64,000 bases of DNA, taken from positions 18,087,347 through 18,151,346 of the forward strand of contig CM053335.1 in the NCBI GenBank assembly GCA_028583605.1, in the 5' to 3' direction. The position numbers and the translations under genes are program-made. The notes below the pieces were generated by a model. That model was not told the origin of the DNA and searched no databases. It saw only the letters and a list, made by a program, of their open reading frames with translations. Below, one piece after another: positions 46,006 to 58,699 of this stretch. Positions within the stretch are counted from its first letter, which is position 1; each line of letters opens with the position of its first letter. The DNA is from Dastarcus helophoroides. Its lineage: Eukaryota > Arthropoda > Insecta > Coleoptera > Bothrideridae.

Positions 46006-47599
46006 ATTAACTAATTTCTCAAGAAACTCAAAAGTAATCTTTCAGAGAGGTGTCCACTACAGTATTAAATAAAAGATAAATTAAAAGATAAAGATTGGTC
46101 TCCCCCCCCTCCTCTTAATTAAAGAAACATAGTTAAACAAACGTTCGCTTCAATCAGAGACATTTCAAGACTGTAAGGCGAACGCATTCAACCTTAGGCA
46201 TCCCACTGATAGAGCGCTTTTTCCTGGCGCAATTCGACCGACACAACCAGCGTTCGCCGCCAAATCGAATACAGTTGTGTGGCGAACGGGCTGAAGCCGC
46301 CGCCGCCGCCGCTGCCGCCGCCAACACGCGCACAACTCTCTACATAATGCACAAAGCTCTGATTATGGAGCGAGTTTAAATTGACTGACTAAACACCTCT
46401 CTCTGACACAAATAAGCGAAAGTTAAAAGAACCAATTCGTTCGCGATTCGAGCATTTCTCGGGATTTTCTTTGACGAAGTCGACGCTGATTTCCCGTCGA
46501 ATAAGATAAACACCGTTGTTCCGGCGCATCCGCCAAAAGCGCTTTTATCGATTTATGGGTTCGTGATTTTGATTTTAGACCTTTGGTTGGCTTCTCATAA
46601 AATACCTACACATTTTTACGTAAATGATCTTCTGATTGTTTTCCGGCAATAGATTAGTTGTTAGCAATTAAAATTCAACAGAATAAAAACATACAACAAC
46701 TACAACAACAGTAAAAATAGAGAACGTCTGACTGATACATTAGAATTGTTTCAAAACATAAGGATACAAGCAAATTGGTAACTTCCTAGGATTTTTGCTG
46801 TAGATTTCGAAATTCTACATGCAAACAGTTAAATCTCAAGATGAGTTCCAAAGAAACTGATGCAGATACAGTATTGTGGTAAATTTCCAAAGTTCTCTTT
46901 CCTCTTTTGAAGCCAATTATTAAACTTCTAAAGCCAATTGTTAAACTAAACCCCAAAATGTGCATAAATATCGAAAAAGCTCCATGTGCATGTAGGAGCT
47001 GTGTCTGCTGTGGGCGCGAGGAAGAGATTTAAAGGAGACTCGATCGCTGTAAAGCGGAGCGCCGGCTGTACTCGATTACACGAATACTGATTTAAATGCA
47101 AATTTAAAATGTCTTTTAATTTATAATCTTATTTCTGTTAAAATTACTCCATTAATAAGTTGATAGAGTTGTCGTTTCTCAGCCGCCGAGGGAAGATAAT
47201 TGAACCGCAATATGGAAATTGAGCAGAGACAATGGTTTTACTCCACTCGGTAAATGAAGGATGAGAGTGTTTATAAAATTCAGCAGCGTCGACGGCATGG
47301 TAAATTGCTCTGATTTCGAAGGCGTGAAACTCCTACGTTTCTGGCTTGGAAGCTCACAATGGTTTATTCGACCATCAATACAATAAGTCGTGATTGCTCT
47401 TTTTAATTTTGGCGACGTGGCACCATTGTTACTTAGTTGTGATGGAGTTTGATTTCAACTGGCACCAGTTACAAACAACTGTGACCTAGTGAAGAATCAC
47501 TAGGTGAAAATCTAGGTCAAATTATATCGCAGCGATAGCAATGTCATGCAAAAGATAAAACAAACAACCCTACTACTGCTCTATCAGCCACAGCTCTAA
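46006..47599. other. intron 2 unique sequence with a GC-rich patch
   Basis: At 46249-46335 GTTCGCCGCC and GGCGAAC form a small inverted repeat next to (GCC)n and CGCGCAC. This is the most GC-rich patch of the intron and could mark an internal regulatory element. The rest is AT-rich and unremarkable. Confidence 0.45.
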
Positions 47600-50500
47600 A
47601 ATCTCAAAAATACTCATCTAAACTCTGGAGGAAGCTCATTTGGAACTTCTCAATCCTAAGAAAAATCGCCCAAAGCTAAGAAAGTTCACCTAAAGTTAAG
47701 AAAACTTGCCTAAAGTTCTAAGGCATTAAGTCATTATTTAAATTACAATTCTGAAATCCCAAAAGGATTATTTCAAAGATATGAACTATACAACGAAGCA
47801 CCAAAATCCTATCTGGAGTTCTTGGGTATTAAGACAAGACAAGACAAGATCTCAGTTGTTTGGGGAAACTCATTTAGAGCTTTAGAATCTTGACTAAACT
47901 CATGTAGAATTTTAAGATTTAAAGGTTTGAGGTTCTAGAGCTCAAAAGGAAGGATTTAAAGATTTGAATTGTTTAAGGAAAGCCGTTTAGAGGTTCAGAA
48001 ACCTAAGGAAATTCACGGAGGGTTCTAGGAAACTCATCTCGAGCTTCAGAATCCTGATGAAACTCATGTAGAGTTCTAAGGCTTAAATCAAATTCATTTA
48101 AGGTACTAGGATCCCAAGAAGAAGGATTTAAAGATCTGAATTGTTTGAGGAAACTCGTTTAGAGCTTCAGAAACCTAAGGAAACCCACGTAGTGTTGTGG
48201 GAAACTCATTTAGAGTTTCAAAAATCTAAGGATATCCACGTAAGGTTCTAGGAAACTATAGAGCTTCTGAATCCCAGGGAACCTCATTTAGAGCTTCAGA
48301 ATCCTAACTAAACTCATGTAGAGTTATAAGGTTTAAATCAAATTCATTTGAGATTCTAGGAGCTCAAAAAGAAGGATTTAAAGTTCTGAATTGTTCGAGG
48401 AAAGCCGTTTAGAGCTTCAGAAACCTAAGGAAACCCACGGAGGGTTCTAGGAAACTCATCTCGAACTTCAGAAATCCTGACGAAACTCATGTAGAGTTCT
48501 AAGGTTTAAATAAAATTCATTTAAGGTACACGGATCCCAACCAGAAGGAGAAACCTAAGGAAACCCACGTAGTGTTGTGGGAAACTCATTTAGAGTTTCA
48601 AAAATCTAAGGATATCCACGTAAGGTTCTAGGAAACTATGGAGATTCTGAATCCCAGGGAACCTCATTTAGAGCTTCAGAAACCTAAGAAAATCCGCGTA
48701 GAATTCTAAGAAATCATTTAGAGAGTCCAAATTTTAAGAAACCTCATTTAGAGCTTTAAAATTCTAAGCAAGTTCAGGTAGGGTTCTAGAGAATTTATTT
48801 AGAGCTTCTGAATCCCAGGGAACCTCATTTAGAGCTTCAGAAACCTAAGAAAATCCGCGTAGGATTCTAAGAAAACATTTAGAGAGTCAAAATTTTAAGC
48901 AACCTCATTTAGAGCTTTAAAATTCTAAGCAAGTTCAGGTAAGGTTCTAGAGAATTTATTTAGAGCTTCTGAATCCCAGGGAACCTCATTTAGAGCTTCA
49001 GAAATCTAAGAAAATCCGCGTAGGATTCTAAGAAATCATTTAGAGAGTCAAAATTTTAAGAAACCTCATTTAGAGCTTTAAAATTCTAAACAAATTCAGG
49101 TAGGGTTCTAAAGAACTTATTTAGAGCTTCTGAATTCCAAGGAACCTCATTTAGAGCTTCAGAAACCTAGGAAAATCCATGTAGGATTCTAAGAAATTAT
49201 TTAGAGAGTCAAAATTCCAAGAAACCTCATTTAGAGCTTTAAAATCCTAAGCAAATTTAGGTAGGGTTCTAGAGAACTGATTTAGAGCTTCGAAATGCCA
49301 AGAAACTTCATTTATAGTTTCAGAATTCTAGGGAAACCCAGGTAAGGTTCCAGGAAACTCATTTAAAGCTTCAAGGGCTAAAGAAAACCACGTTGGGTTC
49401 TAGGAAACTGACGTAGAGCTTCAAAATCCTAATAGCTCTAAAGTTAAGAGGTTTAGAACTCTAACGAAACTCATGTGAAGTTGTAAGGTTTTAAACTAAT
49501 TGATTTAGAGCTTCTATGATCCCAAAAAGAATCATAAGATCTGAATAGTTTGAAGACACTCATTTAGAGTTTTAGAATCCAAAGTGGATCCATGTAGGAT
49601 TCTAGGAAATTCATTTAGAGCTTCAAAAATCTAAGGAACTCCACGTAAGGTTCTAGAAAACTATGGAGCTTCAGAATCACAGGGAACCTCATTTAGAGCT
49701 TCAGAAACCTAAGAAAATCCACGTAGGATTCTAAGAAATCATTTAGAGAGTAAAAATTGCAAGAAACCTTATTTAGAGCTTTAAAATCTTAAGCAAATCC
49801 AGGTAGGGTTCTAGAGGCATTCTGAAGCTTTAAATGAGTTCATTTAAAGCTTCAGAATGCCAAGGAACCTCATTTATAGTTTCAGAATTTGAAGGAAACC
49901 CAGGTAAAGTTCAAGCTCATTAAGAGCTTCAAGGGCTAAAGAAAACCACGTTGGGTTCTAGAAAAGTGACGTAGAGCTTTAAAATCCTAATAGTTCTAAA
50001 GTCAAGACCTTTAGAACTCTAACGAAACTCATGTGGAGTTGTACGGTTTAAAACTAATTGATTTAGAGTTCTATGATCCCAAAAAGAATCGTAAGATCTG
50101 AATGGTTTGAAGACACTCATTTAGAGCTTTAGAATCCAAAGTGAATTAACATAGGATTCTAGGAAACTCATTTAGAGCTTTAGAATCCGAAGGAAACTCA
50201 TTCAGAGCTTCAGAATCCTAAGAAAACCCACGTATAGTTCCAAGAAACTCATTTAGAGCTTCAAAATCCCAATAGTTCTAACGTATGAAGCATCCAGAAT
50301 TGTAAGATTCCAAAAAGACTTCTGTAAAGGTGTCAGTTGGTTGAAGAAACTCATTAAAAGCTTTAGAACTCTAACGAAACTCATGTGGAGTTGTAGATTT
50401 AAAACAAATTTATTTAGACTTCTATAATCTCAAAAAGAATCGTAATATCTGAATTGTTTGAAGACACTCATTTAGCGCATTAGAAACCAAAGCGAATCAA

Positions 50501-52595
50501 CGTAGGATTCTAGGAAACTCATTTAGAGCTTTTGGATCCTAAGAAAACTCATTTAAAGTTTCAGAATCCTAAGAAAGGCCACGTAAAGTTCCAGGAAAGT
50601 CATTTAGAGGTTCAGAATCCTAGTAGTTCTAACGTATGAAGCATTCGGAGTTCTAGAATTTCAAGACGACTTATGCAAAGATCTGAAATGCTTGAGGAAA
50701 CTCATTAAGAGCTCTAAAACTCTAACGAAACTCATGTAGAATTGTACAGTTTAAAGCTAATTGATTTAGAGTTCTATAATCCCAAAAAGAATCATAAGAT
50801 CTGAATGGTTTGAAGACACTCATTTAGAGCTTTAGAAATCCAAAGTGAATCCACGTAGGATTCTAGGAAACTCATTTAAAGCTTCAGAAACCGAAGGAAA
50901 CTCATTAAGAGCTTCAGAATCCTAAGGAAAGTCACGTAAAGTTCCAGGAAACTCATTTAGAGCTTGAGAATTCTAGTAGTTCTGATGTATAAAGCATCCA
51001 GATTTCTAGGATTCCAAGAAGAGTTATGTAGAGATTGAATTGCTTGAGGAAACTCATTAAGAGCTTTAGAACTCGACGAATTTAGAGCTTCAAGTGCTGA
51101 AGAAAACCACGTCGGGTTCTAGGAAACTGACGTAGAGCTTCAAAATCCTAATAATTCTAAAGTTAAGAGCTTTAGAACTCTTAACGAAATTCATGTGGGG
51201 TTGTACGGTTTAAAATAAGTTTATTTGGAGTTCCATGATCCCAAAAGGAATCGTAATATCTGAATGGTTTGAAGACACTCATTTAGCGCATTAGAATCCA
51301 AAGCGAATCCACGTAGGATTCTATGAAACTCATTTAGAGCTTTAGGATCTCAAGAAAACTCATTTAAACTTTCAGAATTCTAAGCAAACCCACGTAAAGT
51401 TCCAGGAAACTCATTTAGAGCTTTAGAATCCTAGTAGTTCTAACGTATGAAGCATCCAGAGTTCTAGGATTTCAAGAAGACTTATGTAAAGATCTGAATT
51501 GGTTAAGGAAACTCATTAAGGGCTTTAGAACTCTAACGAAACTCATGTGGAATTCTACGGTTTAAAGAGAATTTATTTAGAGTTCTATGATCCTTAAAAG
51601 AAATTATAAGATCTGAATGGTTTGAAGACACTCATTTAGAGCATTAGAATCCAAAGCGAATTTTCGTGGGGCTCTAAGAGAACTTCCATTAGAGCAAGCT
51701 TTTGACTCTTCTCCCTCCGTCTCATGATGTAACACTTTGCTAACCCCTTCAAAACCCTAAAGATACTCCCTTTGAACTCTTAGAGCCCTAAGGAAACTCA
51801 TTTGCAACTCTAGACTCCTAAGGAAACTCATTTGCAACTCTAGAATCTTAAAGAAACTGATTTGCAACTCTAGAATTCTAAAGAAACTCATTTTCAACTC
51901 TAGAATCCTAAGGAAACTCATTTAGAACTCTTAGAGTCTTTAGGAAACTCATGTAGAATTCCCAAGGTAGCAATCAAATTCATCTAGAGTTCTAGAATTC
52001 CAAGAAGATCTTAACTATTTGAGTATCTCATTTAAAGCTTCGGAATTATAAGCAAAATTGTCTAAAGCTGTTAGGTATCAAACAAATTCATCGATAGCTC
52101 TAAAAATCTGAAGAACTCATCTAAAGTTCTAAGCTTTTCAAGACAGCTTAGTTGCAGCTTTTAAATTCTGTGGAAACTGTCTATAATTCTAAGGTTTCAG
52201 TATCCTAAAAAGAACCGTCTAGAATTCTAAAGCCTGATGACTTCATTTGAAGAATTATAATCCCAAGAAGACTCATTTGAGCTGTTTGAGGAAGCTCATT
52301 TAGAGATTCAAAATTCAAACGAAAATGATCCAAATTTTTAAGGTTTCAAAATCCCAAATAAAAACACCTAAGACTCTAAATGAATCGAGTTAAGTTGACG
52401 CACAGCTTTAAAATCCCAAGAAGATTAATCTAAAGATCTGAACTATTCGAGGAATTTTATTTATACCTGTTAAAATCCCAAGGAAGTGAGTCTAGGTTCT
52501 AAAATATTTAAGCGAATACATTTTAGAAATCTCAAGAAGACTCATCTAAAGATTTGTAGCTTTCGAACATTTTTGAATCCCAGTCATATTTTCTT
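47600..52595 (+). repeat. 5-kb minisatellite with 30-bp unit
   Basis: Consensus AAACTCATTTAGAGCTTCAG then AATCCTAAGG. The best preserved 30-bp run is at 51785-51930 (with TTTGCAACTCTAG in place of TTTAGAGCTTCAG). Higher-order units of about 160 bp stand out at 48640-49290 (CTTCTGAATCCCAGGG near 48805 and 48966, with a variant near 49124). Edges are degenerate. Open frames are absent. Confidence 0.93.
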
Positions 52596-52731
52596 CACTT
52601 ATTTCAAATGAATAATAAAAAACTTTCGAATGTAGCCAGTGTAGCCACTCATAAGAAGTATTTGGCACTACTTGTGCAGCAGCTACAGAGAGTACGGTAT
52701 GTGAAGTAAATAAGCAGGGTTGAAAGTAGTG

Positions 52732-52803
52732 ATGGCGATGGTTCCGCGATTAGGAAGTTTGCCTGTAACGTGAAGGTCCTGGGTTCGACTCCCAGTCGCT
52801 GAT
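52732..52803 (+). tRNA. tRNA-like cloverleaf, anticodon position GTA; likely relic or SINE head
   Basis: A cloverleaf can be drawn. The acceptor is ATGGCGA with TCGCTGA (the last pair mismatched, two wobbles) and the D stem is TTCC with GGAA. The anticodon stem is TTTGC with GTGAA (two wobbles), the loop CTGTAAC (GTA at 52765-52767). The T arm is CTGGG-TTCGACT-CCCAG with a good B box. The D loop lacks the usual GG, and there is no intron although animal tRNA-Tyr genes normally have one. A pseudogene or SINE head is more likely than a working tRNA gene. Confidence 0.45.
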
Positions 52804-54890
52804 AACGCATTTTTTACTCTACTACACTTCGAGGGTTAGATCTTGTTCAAGTTTAGTTCCTTAAACAAGCAGAGAGTGTTCATTAAAAGCAAGTATCACA
52901 GGGGGAGCTCGCAATCAATCCATTTTCTCATCCATGGAGTAATCTAATTAACAGCACAACTAATAATTTTCCCCGCACAACTTGACTATAATTGGATTCG
53001 TTAATCAGAAACTGCCCGCGGATAATCGCGGCATTTTCCACAGTATAAGATGCTCCTAATTAAACTACACCAAGTGAAAGGCGAGGTAACAAGAAGATTC
53101 AAATTTATTTATAAGAGAAACACTTCGATGAGGCTTCCGTTTAATAATATTAGCGAAAATCGAAAGATTTCAATGTTAACGAAAATCGAAAGATTTCAAT
53201 ATTCGCCAAAATCGAAAGATTTACTTTTGTCGCCGTTCATGATCAGAGGGTTTAGTGTAATAGCTTGATAAAACTTGGTCCGATACAAGCCCTAATTACT
53301 AAACGTCGGTAATTGGTCAGCAAGACCGCAGCTTCTGATCCGTCAATCAAGCCGATCGTGTATTACGTTTCGTCGAAAAAATAAAACCATCAAAAGCGTA
53401 TTCATTATGGAAGCCATTCAAGTGTGGCGTTGCATAAAATTAATTAGCTGCCATGTACTAGCGTTTTAATAACATAGGCCAACTACCCTGTCACTGCGGC
53501 CAGGGCTCTTGATTAATGCAACCACTTTGCATTAACAATCCGGTAAATGCAAATTCCCTTTGACAAAAGGAACACAAGTTAGTTATCTGCCTGCACACGT
53601 GCTTTACTGGGGCTCGATCGGCGTTCGGCGCCTTCTTTTTACAAAAAAAATTACGAGGCTGTTACGCAATTTGACAGCGAGAAGCAGCTTCGTAAAAGTT
53701 GTCTTTTTCGCCATCTATATCTTCTGAACGGTACTTAAGTGGCAATTGCAAAATTTGCAGGCCACCCCATCCTTGGAAAAGATATTTTACTTTTTCTACG
53801 AAACATTATATTCTACGAATCTTTACGAGTTATGGAGGTGTCAAAAAAACCAATTTTGATAGAATTTTAAAAAGTGTGAATTTCCCGGAACGCCCCGAGA
53901 TGAAAGCCACGATTGTACTAAATGTACAATCTTAATCAGAGTAACGTGCAGACATTGTATATCGATTTACATTATATAATTCAAGGTTGAAACTGGCCCA
54001 ATACTAGTGACCTTTGTAATCTTAGTTATCTCGTATATCCTGGTTGTACTTCTTTCTTGTTATTTATCGCAGAAGTTATCTAAAAGATAAACGCCTAATT
54101 CCGACGCGTTAAACTGCGCCTCCAAGTGTCCCATTACGCGTTTCATAAAGAAAATTGAGACAAGCGCTGTCCGAGTCCGGACAACATTGGCAATAAATCT
54201 GGCCGGGCAAGTGATACGGATAATCCACTATCGCAATATTAGCCGGCACAAGACTGGCAGCGAAGAACGTTTATGAACGAGTCACGTGCGAGCTTCGGCT
54301 GAGCCCACGTCGGAATGACAGACGTGAACATAATTTGACAGCAAATAAGAACAGGGGGATGGAAATGATTGCGAGAGGGAAGAAACGATTAGATAATCTA
54401 ATAGAAACTGCCATGTCACAACGAGGTGTTGGTCGGAAATGCTGCAAATACTGATTGCCTCGGCGGGGCGGCTGTAGGCTCTAGGCTGGCTGGCTCGTCA
54501 ACGCCTAATTGCCGATCTCTCCTGTCATTTTCCATTAGGGAAACATGCTCATTTTTGCCAACTCTTGCACGTCCTCACACGCGACGTGTCTTTTGCATTC
54601 TGTCTTGTCAGGTATGTCACACGGTAAACGCTGATTACGATTTTTTCCGAATGCGCAATTCCATTACGAAACGAGTTTTTCAATCGCCAGAAAATACATA
54701 ATACAACGACAGTATAGGCCTCGTTGGTTAACCAGTAGAGATCAAAGTAGGAAGGATGGGTATCGTGGACATTGTTTCACGATTTCATAGCTCGATGGAG
54801 GCGCTCATCAATTTATGTAGAGGTGCAGATGAAGCAATATCTTTTGGGAGTACTACCGATACTATCGCCGATTATGTCGTCTATTTCGAT
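52804..54890. other. intron 2, unique sequence
   Basis: A 26-bp unit (CGAAAATCGAAAGATTTCAA) is repeated three times at 53150-53225. Open frames at 53050-53268, 53699-53935 and 54426-54701 have no family resemblance. No other structure seen. Confidence 0.45.
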
Positions 54891-55080
54891 TTTAAATTCG
54901 AAATTCCTATTGAAATTACCAAAGTCAAAGTTGAAATTTCGTATCGTATTTCTTGAATCGAAATCTCGACGATTGAGTCGAAATTTCGACGGTTGAGTCG
55001 AACTCTCGACTACTGAAATCTCGACTACTCCAAATCCTCGACGTGTCGAAATCACCACTAGTTTAGTCGTCATCTCGACT
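54891..55080. repeat. degenerate TCGAAATTTCGAC / CTCGACTACT repeats
   Basis: Irregular tandem copies of GAAATTTCGACGGTTGAGTC and ATCTCGACTACT, most regular at 54960-55080. Three overlapping open frames on both strands (54756-55073) are a result of this composition. Confidence 0.65.
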
Positions 55081-55265
55081 CTTCAGTCTTAATTTCAATT
55101 TTAAAAGTAATATTTTTCTTATCTGATTTCGACCCATGGTACAAAATGTTATCTTTGGTGTCATAAAACTAACTTAGTTCCGAAATTTCCAACCTAACAA
55201 ATTTCGAAATTAAGGTCGAACAATTTTGTTGTACGATTTCGTTTGACAGTGTCATTTCGTTTCAG

Positions 55266-55563
55266 GTTATTCGGCAATTCAGGGGCGTGTTCGGCGTGCG
55301 GTCAAGTGATACCGGCTAGTGAATATGTCATGAGATCTGGCGGTCCATCGCCTCAACAACCTGGTGCGCCGCCTCACGTCTTCCACGTTAAATGTTTTTC
55401 GTGTAGTAAATGCGGAGCGCACCTGGCGCCCGGCGACAGGTACTATATGTTATCCGGGAACCTAGTTTGTGAACAGGACTGGAGCAAACTGCTGAAAAGT
55501 TCGGCGGCGGCGCCCACCGTTCGCAAAGGAAAAGTCGGTCGACCACGTCGCAGTCGTGACTGA
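55266..55563 (+). CDS. LMO4: LMO4-type LIM-only protein, coding exon 3 (LIM2, stop)
   Basis: Encodes residues 161-259 and the TGA stop. LIM2 ligands are C169, C172, H201, C204, C207, C210, C229 and D232. RLFGNSGACSACGQ and IPASE are hallmark LMO4 sequence. Between C172 and H201 lie 28 residues instead of the usual 16-23, owing to a Ser/Gly/Pro/Gln insertion at about 185-197. The tail KGKVGRPRRSRD (248-259) is strongly basic with a GRP core like an AT-hook; vertebrate LMO4 lacks it. I associate this tail with insect LMO4-like proteins (Drosophila CG5708 rather than Beadex), from memory. The acceptor TTTCAG/GTTATT completes the AG/G codon of R161. Confidence 0.95.
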
Positions 55564-55588
55564 ATAGAGCCTTATGTTTACGACACTG

Positions 55589-55594
55589 GTAAGT
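55589..55594 (+). promoter_or_regulatory. strong splice donor in the 3'UTR
   Basis: ACACTG/GTAAGT lies 25 nt after the stop codon and fits the donor consensus at nearly every base. It predicts that the 3'UTR continues in another exon, possibly beyond the window. At 25 nt the stop is too near the junction to trigger nonsense-mediated decay by the usual 50-nt rule. Confidence 0.6.
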
Positions 55595-55700
55595 CTTGGA
55601 TCTTTAATTGTTCTAGTTGACTCTTTTGGTGGTTGTGTTCTACTTTTTTTGTTGTCAACTATCCAAATGTTTCATTAAGTACTAAGCGTTAAGTTGTGTA

Positions 55701-55819
55701 GTTTGAAATGTTTCATCAAGTACCAAACGAGTTGAAGAATAAATTGGTTCACAAAAAAATGTGAAACATAACCAATTTACTCTTTTAACTCGTTTGGTAC
55801 TTGATGAAACATTTCAAAC
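55701..55819. repeat. 50-bp inverted repeat at the start of the 41-bp array
   Basis: Arms 55701-55749 and 55770-55819 are about 90% complementary around a 20-bp loop. They consist of array sequence (GTTTGAAATGTTTCATCAAG) in head-to-head orientation. Confidence 0.88.
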
Positions 55820-58045
55820 TGCACATTTAAACACTCGAAACTTCATGAAACATTTTAAATTGTACATTTAAACAATTGATACTTAATGAAACATTTCAAA
55901 TTGTACATTTAAACACTCGAAACTTGATGAAACATTTTAAATTGTACATTTAAACAATTGATACTTGATGAAACATTTCAAATTGTACATTTAAACACTC
56001 GAAACTTGATGAAACATTTCAAACTGCACATTTAAACACTCGAAACTTAATGAAACATTTCAAACTGTACATTTAAACAATTGATACTTGATGAAACATT
56101 TCAAATTGTACATTTAGACACTTGATACTTGATGAAACATTTTAAACTGTACATTTAAACACTCGAAACTTGATGCAACATTTCAAACTGTACATTTCAA
56201 CACTCGATACTTAATGAAACATTTCAAACTACACATTTAAACACTTGATACTTGATGAAACATTTCAAATTTTACATTTAAACACTTGATACTTGATGAA
56301 ACATTTCAAACTGTACATTTAAAGACACGAAACTTGATGAAACATTTCAAACTGCACATTTAAACACTCAAAACTTGATGAGACATTTTAAACTGTACAT
56401 TTAAACAATTGATACTTGATGAAACATTTCAAACTGTACATTTAAACACTCGAAACGTGATGAAACATTTCAAACTGTACATTTAAACACTCGAAATTTG
56501 ATGAAACATTTCAAACTGTACATTTAAACAATTGATACTTGATGAAACATTTCAAATTGTACATTTAAACACTTGATACTTGATGAAACATTTCAAACTG
56601 TACATTTAAAAACTCGAAACTTGATGAAATATTTCAAACTGTACATTTAAACACTCGATACTTAATGAAACATTTCAAACTACACATTTAAACACTTGAT
56701 ACTTGATGAAACATTTCAAACTGTACATTTAAACACTCGAAACTTGATGAAACATTTCAAACTGCACATTTAAATACTCGAAATTTGATGAAACATTTCA
56801 AACTGTACATTTAAACACTCGAAACTTGATGAAACATTTCAAACTGTACATTTAAACACTCGATACTTAATGAAACATTTCAAGCTACACATTTAAACAC
56901 TTGATACTTGATGAAACATTTAAAATTTTACATTTAAACACTTGATACTTGATGAAACATTTCAAACTGTACATTTAAACACTCGAAACTTGATGAAACA
57001 TTTCAAACTGCACATTTAAATACTCGAAATTTGATGAAACATTTCAAACTGTACATTTAAACAATTGATACTTGATGAAACATTTCAAATTTTACATTTA
57101 AACACTTGATACTTGATGAAACATTTCAAACTGTACATTTAAACACTCGAAACTTGATGAAACATTTCAAACTGCACATTTAAATACTCGAAATTTGATG
57201 AAACATTTCAAACTGTACATTTAAACAATTGATACTTGATGAAACATTTCAAATTGTACATTTAAACACTTGATACTTGATGAAACATTTCAAACTGTAC
57301 ATTTAAAAACTCGAAACTTGATGAAACATTTCAAACTGTACATTTAAACACTGATACTTAATGAAACATTTCAAACTACACATTTAAACACTTGATACTT
57401 GATGAAACATTTCAAATTTTACATTTAAACACTTGATACTTGATGAAACATTTCAAACTACACATTTAAACACTTGATACTTGATGAAACATTTCAAATT
57501 TTACATTTAAACACTTGATACTTGATGAAACATTTCAAACTGTACATTTAAACACTCGAAACTTGATGAGACATTTCAAATTGTACATTTAAACAATTGA
57601 TACTTGATGAAACATTTCAAATTGTACATTTAAACACTTGATACTTGATGAAACATTTCAAACTGTACATTTAAACACTCAAAACTTGATGAGACATTTC
57701 AAACTGTACATCTAAACAATTGATACTTGATGAAACATTTCAAACTGTACATTTAAACACTTGCTACTAGATGAAAGATTTGGAAACATAAATATTGGTG
57801 GTTACGTTTCACAAGTTTTTTTTGTCAAACAACAAAATTACTCCTTAAATTACTTGGTACCTGATGAAATATTTCAAACTGTACATTTAAACACTTGGTA
57901 CTTGATGAAACATTTAGAAACATAAATATTGGTGGTTACGTTTCACTTTTTTTTTTGTGAAACAACAAAATTACTCTTTAACTTACTTGGTACCTGATGA
58001 AACATTTTATAAATATTAACACTTGGTTATGTTTCAAAATTTTTG
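55770..58045 (+). repeat. 41-bp tandem array downstream of the LMO4 stop
   Basis: The unit TGATGAAACATTTCAAACTG then TACATTTAAACACTCGAAACT is 41 bp and runs about 48 times up to 57770. Variants alternate (CACTCGAAACT, AATTGATACT, CACTTGATACT). After that come two degenerate long units containing GGTGGTTACGTTTCAC. If the 3'UTR donor is used, the array lies in an intron; if not, it would be transcribed as 3'UTR. Confidence 0.95.
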
Positions 58046-58699
58046 TTGTGAAACATAACGAAGTTATTATTTTATCTTCGTGTCGCCTTAGCTATCAAAG
58101 TTGTAAAGAATCCCCGTGTTTCGATAGAAAATGGCCAACGTTTCAACATGTTTCGTAAAATCGCCCTTCGATTGGACTCGAAAGCTTTTCGTTATTTTCT
58201 TATAAATAAACGATAAGCAATCGATGGTTCAGCCCGATGCATAAATGATTAGGCGTGATTCAATAATTATCGGCCATTTATTAACTCGAAATGCTTGCAA
58301 ATGAGAACGTAAAATATAAATAATTGGCAATAAACATGTAAATGCATCATTAAGTAAAATTGCCCAACTGATACGTTTACCGAGTGTGTAATGACCTTCA
58401 GATAACGCTGGGAAAAGTGTAATAAATTTAGCCGGTCTTACACAATTTGTTATTATTACTTTTGACGCACACGAAAGCGCCAAACACGCAATTGTAAGAA
58501 CATTGGGTTCGGATGCAACATTTAACTAATCGATTTCGTATTTCTGTTCCCTTTACGCTCGAGTGGATGTCATTCTGGTTTAAAAGGCACACAATTATTT
58601 CAGGTCAGTTTACAGTTTACACCATGAGTTTGGGTTTAATGCCTTAGCGCACTTTTAAGAAAATATCTCAATGATTCAGTTCAGATCTAATTCTCCTAA
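58046..58699. other. no recognisable feature
   Basis: Unique-looking sequence between two arrays. The minus frame 58229-58483 (84 codons) has no family resemblance. Confidence 0.4.

Noticed and set aside
45791..46006. Minus frame with repeated SNWIV
   Set aside because: It results from a 15-bp tandem repeat that keeps frame; there is no start context or flanking gene structure.
52732..52803. Functional tRNA-Tyr gene
   Set aside because: Acceptor mismatch, wobble-rich stems, no GG in the D loop and no intron make a relic more likely. It is kept only as tRNA-like.
29328..55563. Assignment of the gene as Beadex (LMO1/2/3 type)
   Set aside because: The LIM sequences (CGGKI, CLKCSCC, GNSGACSACGQ) follow the LMO4 pattern, not the LMO1/2/3 pattern.
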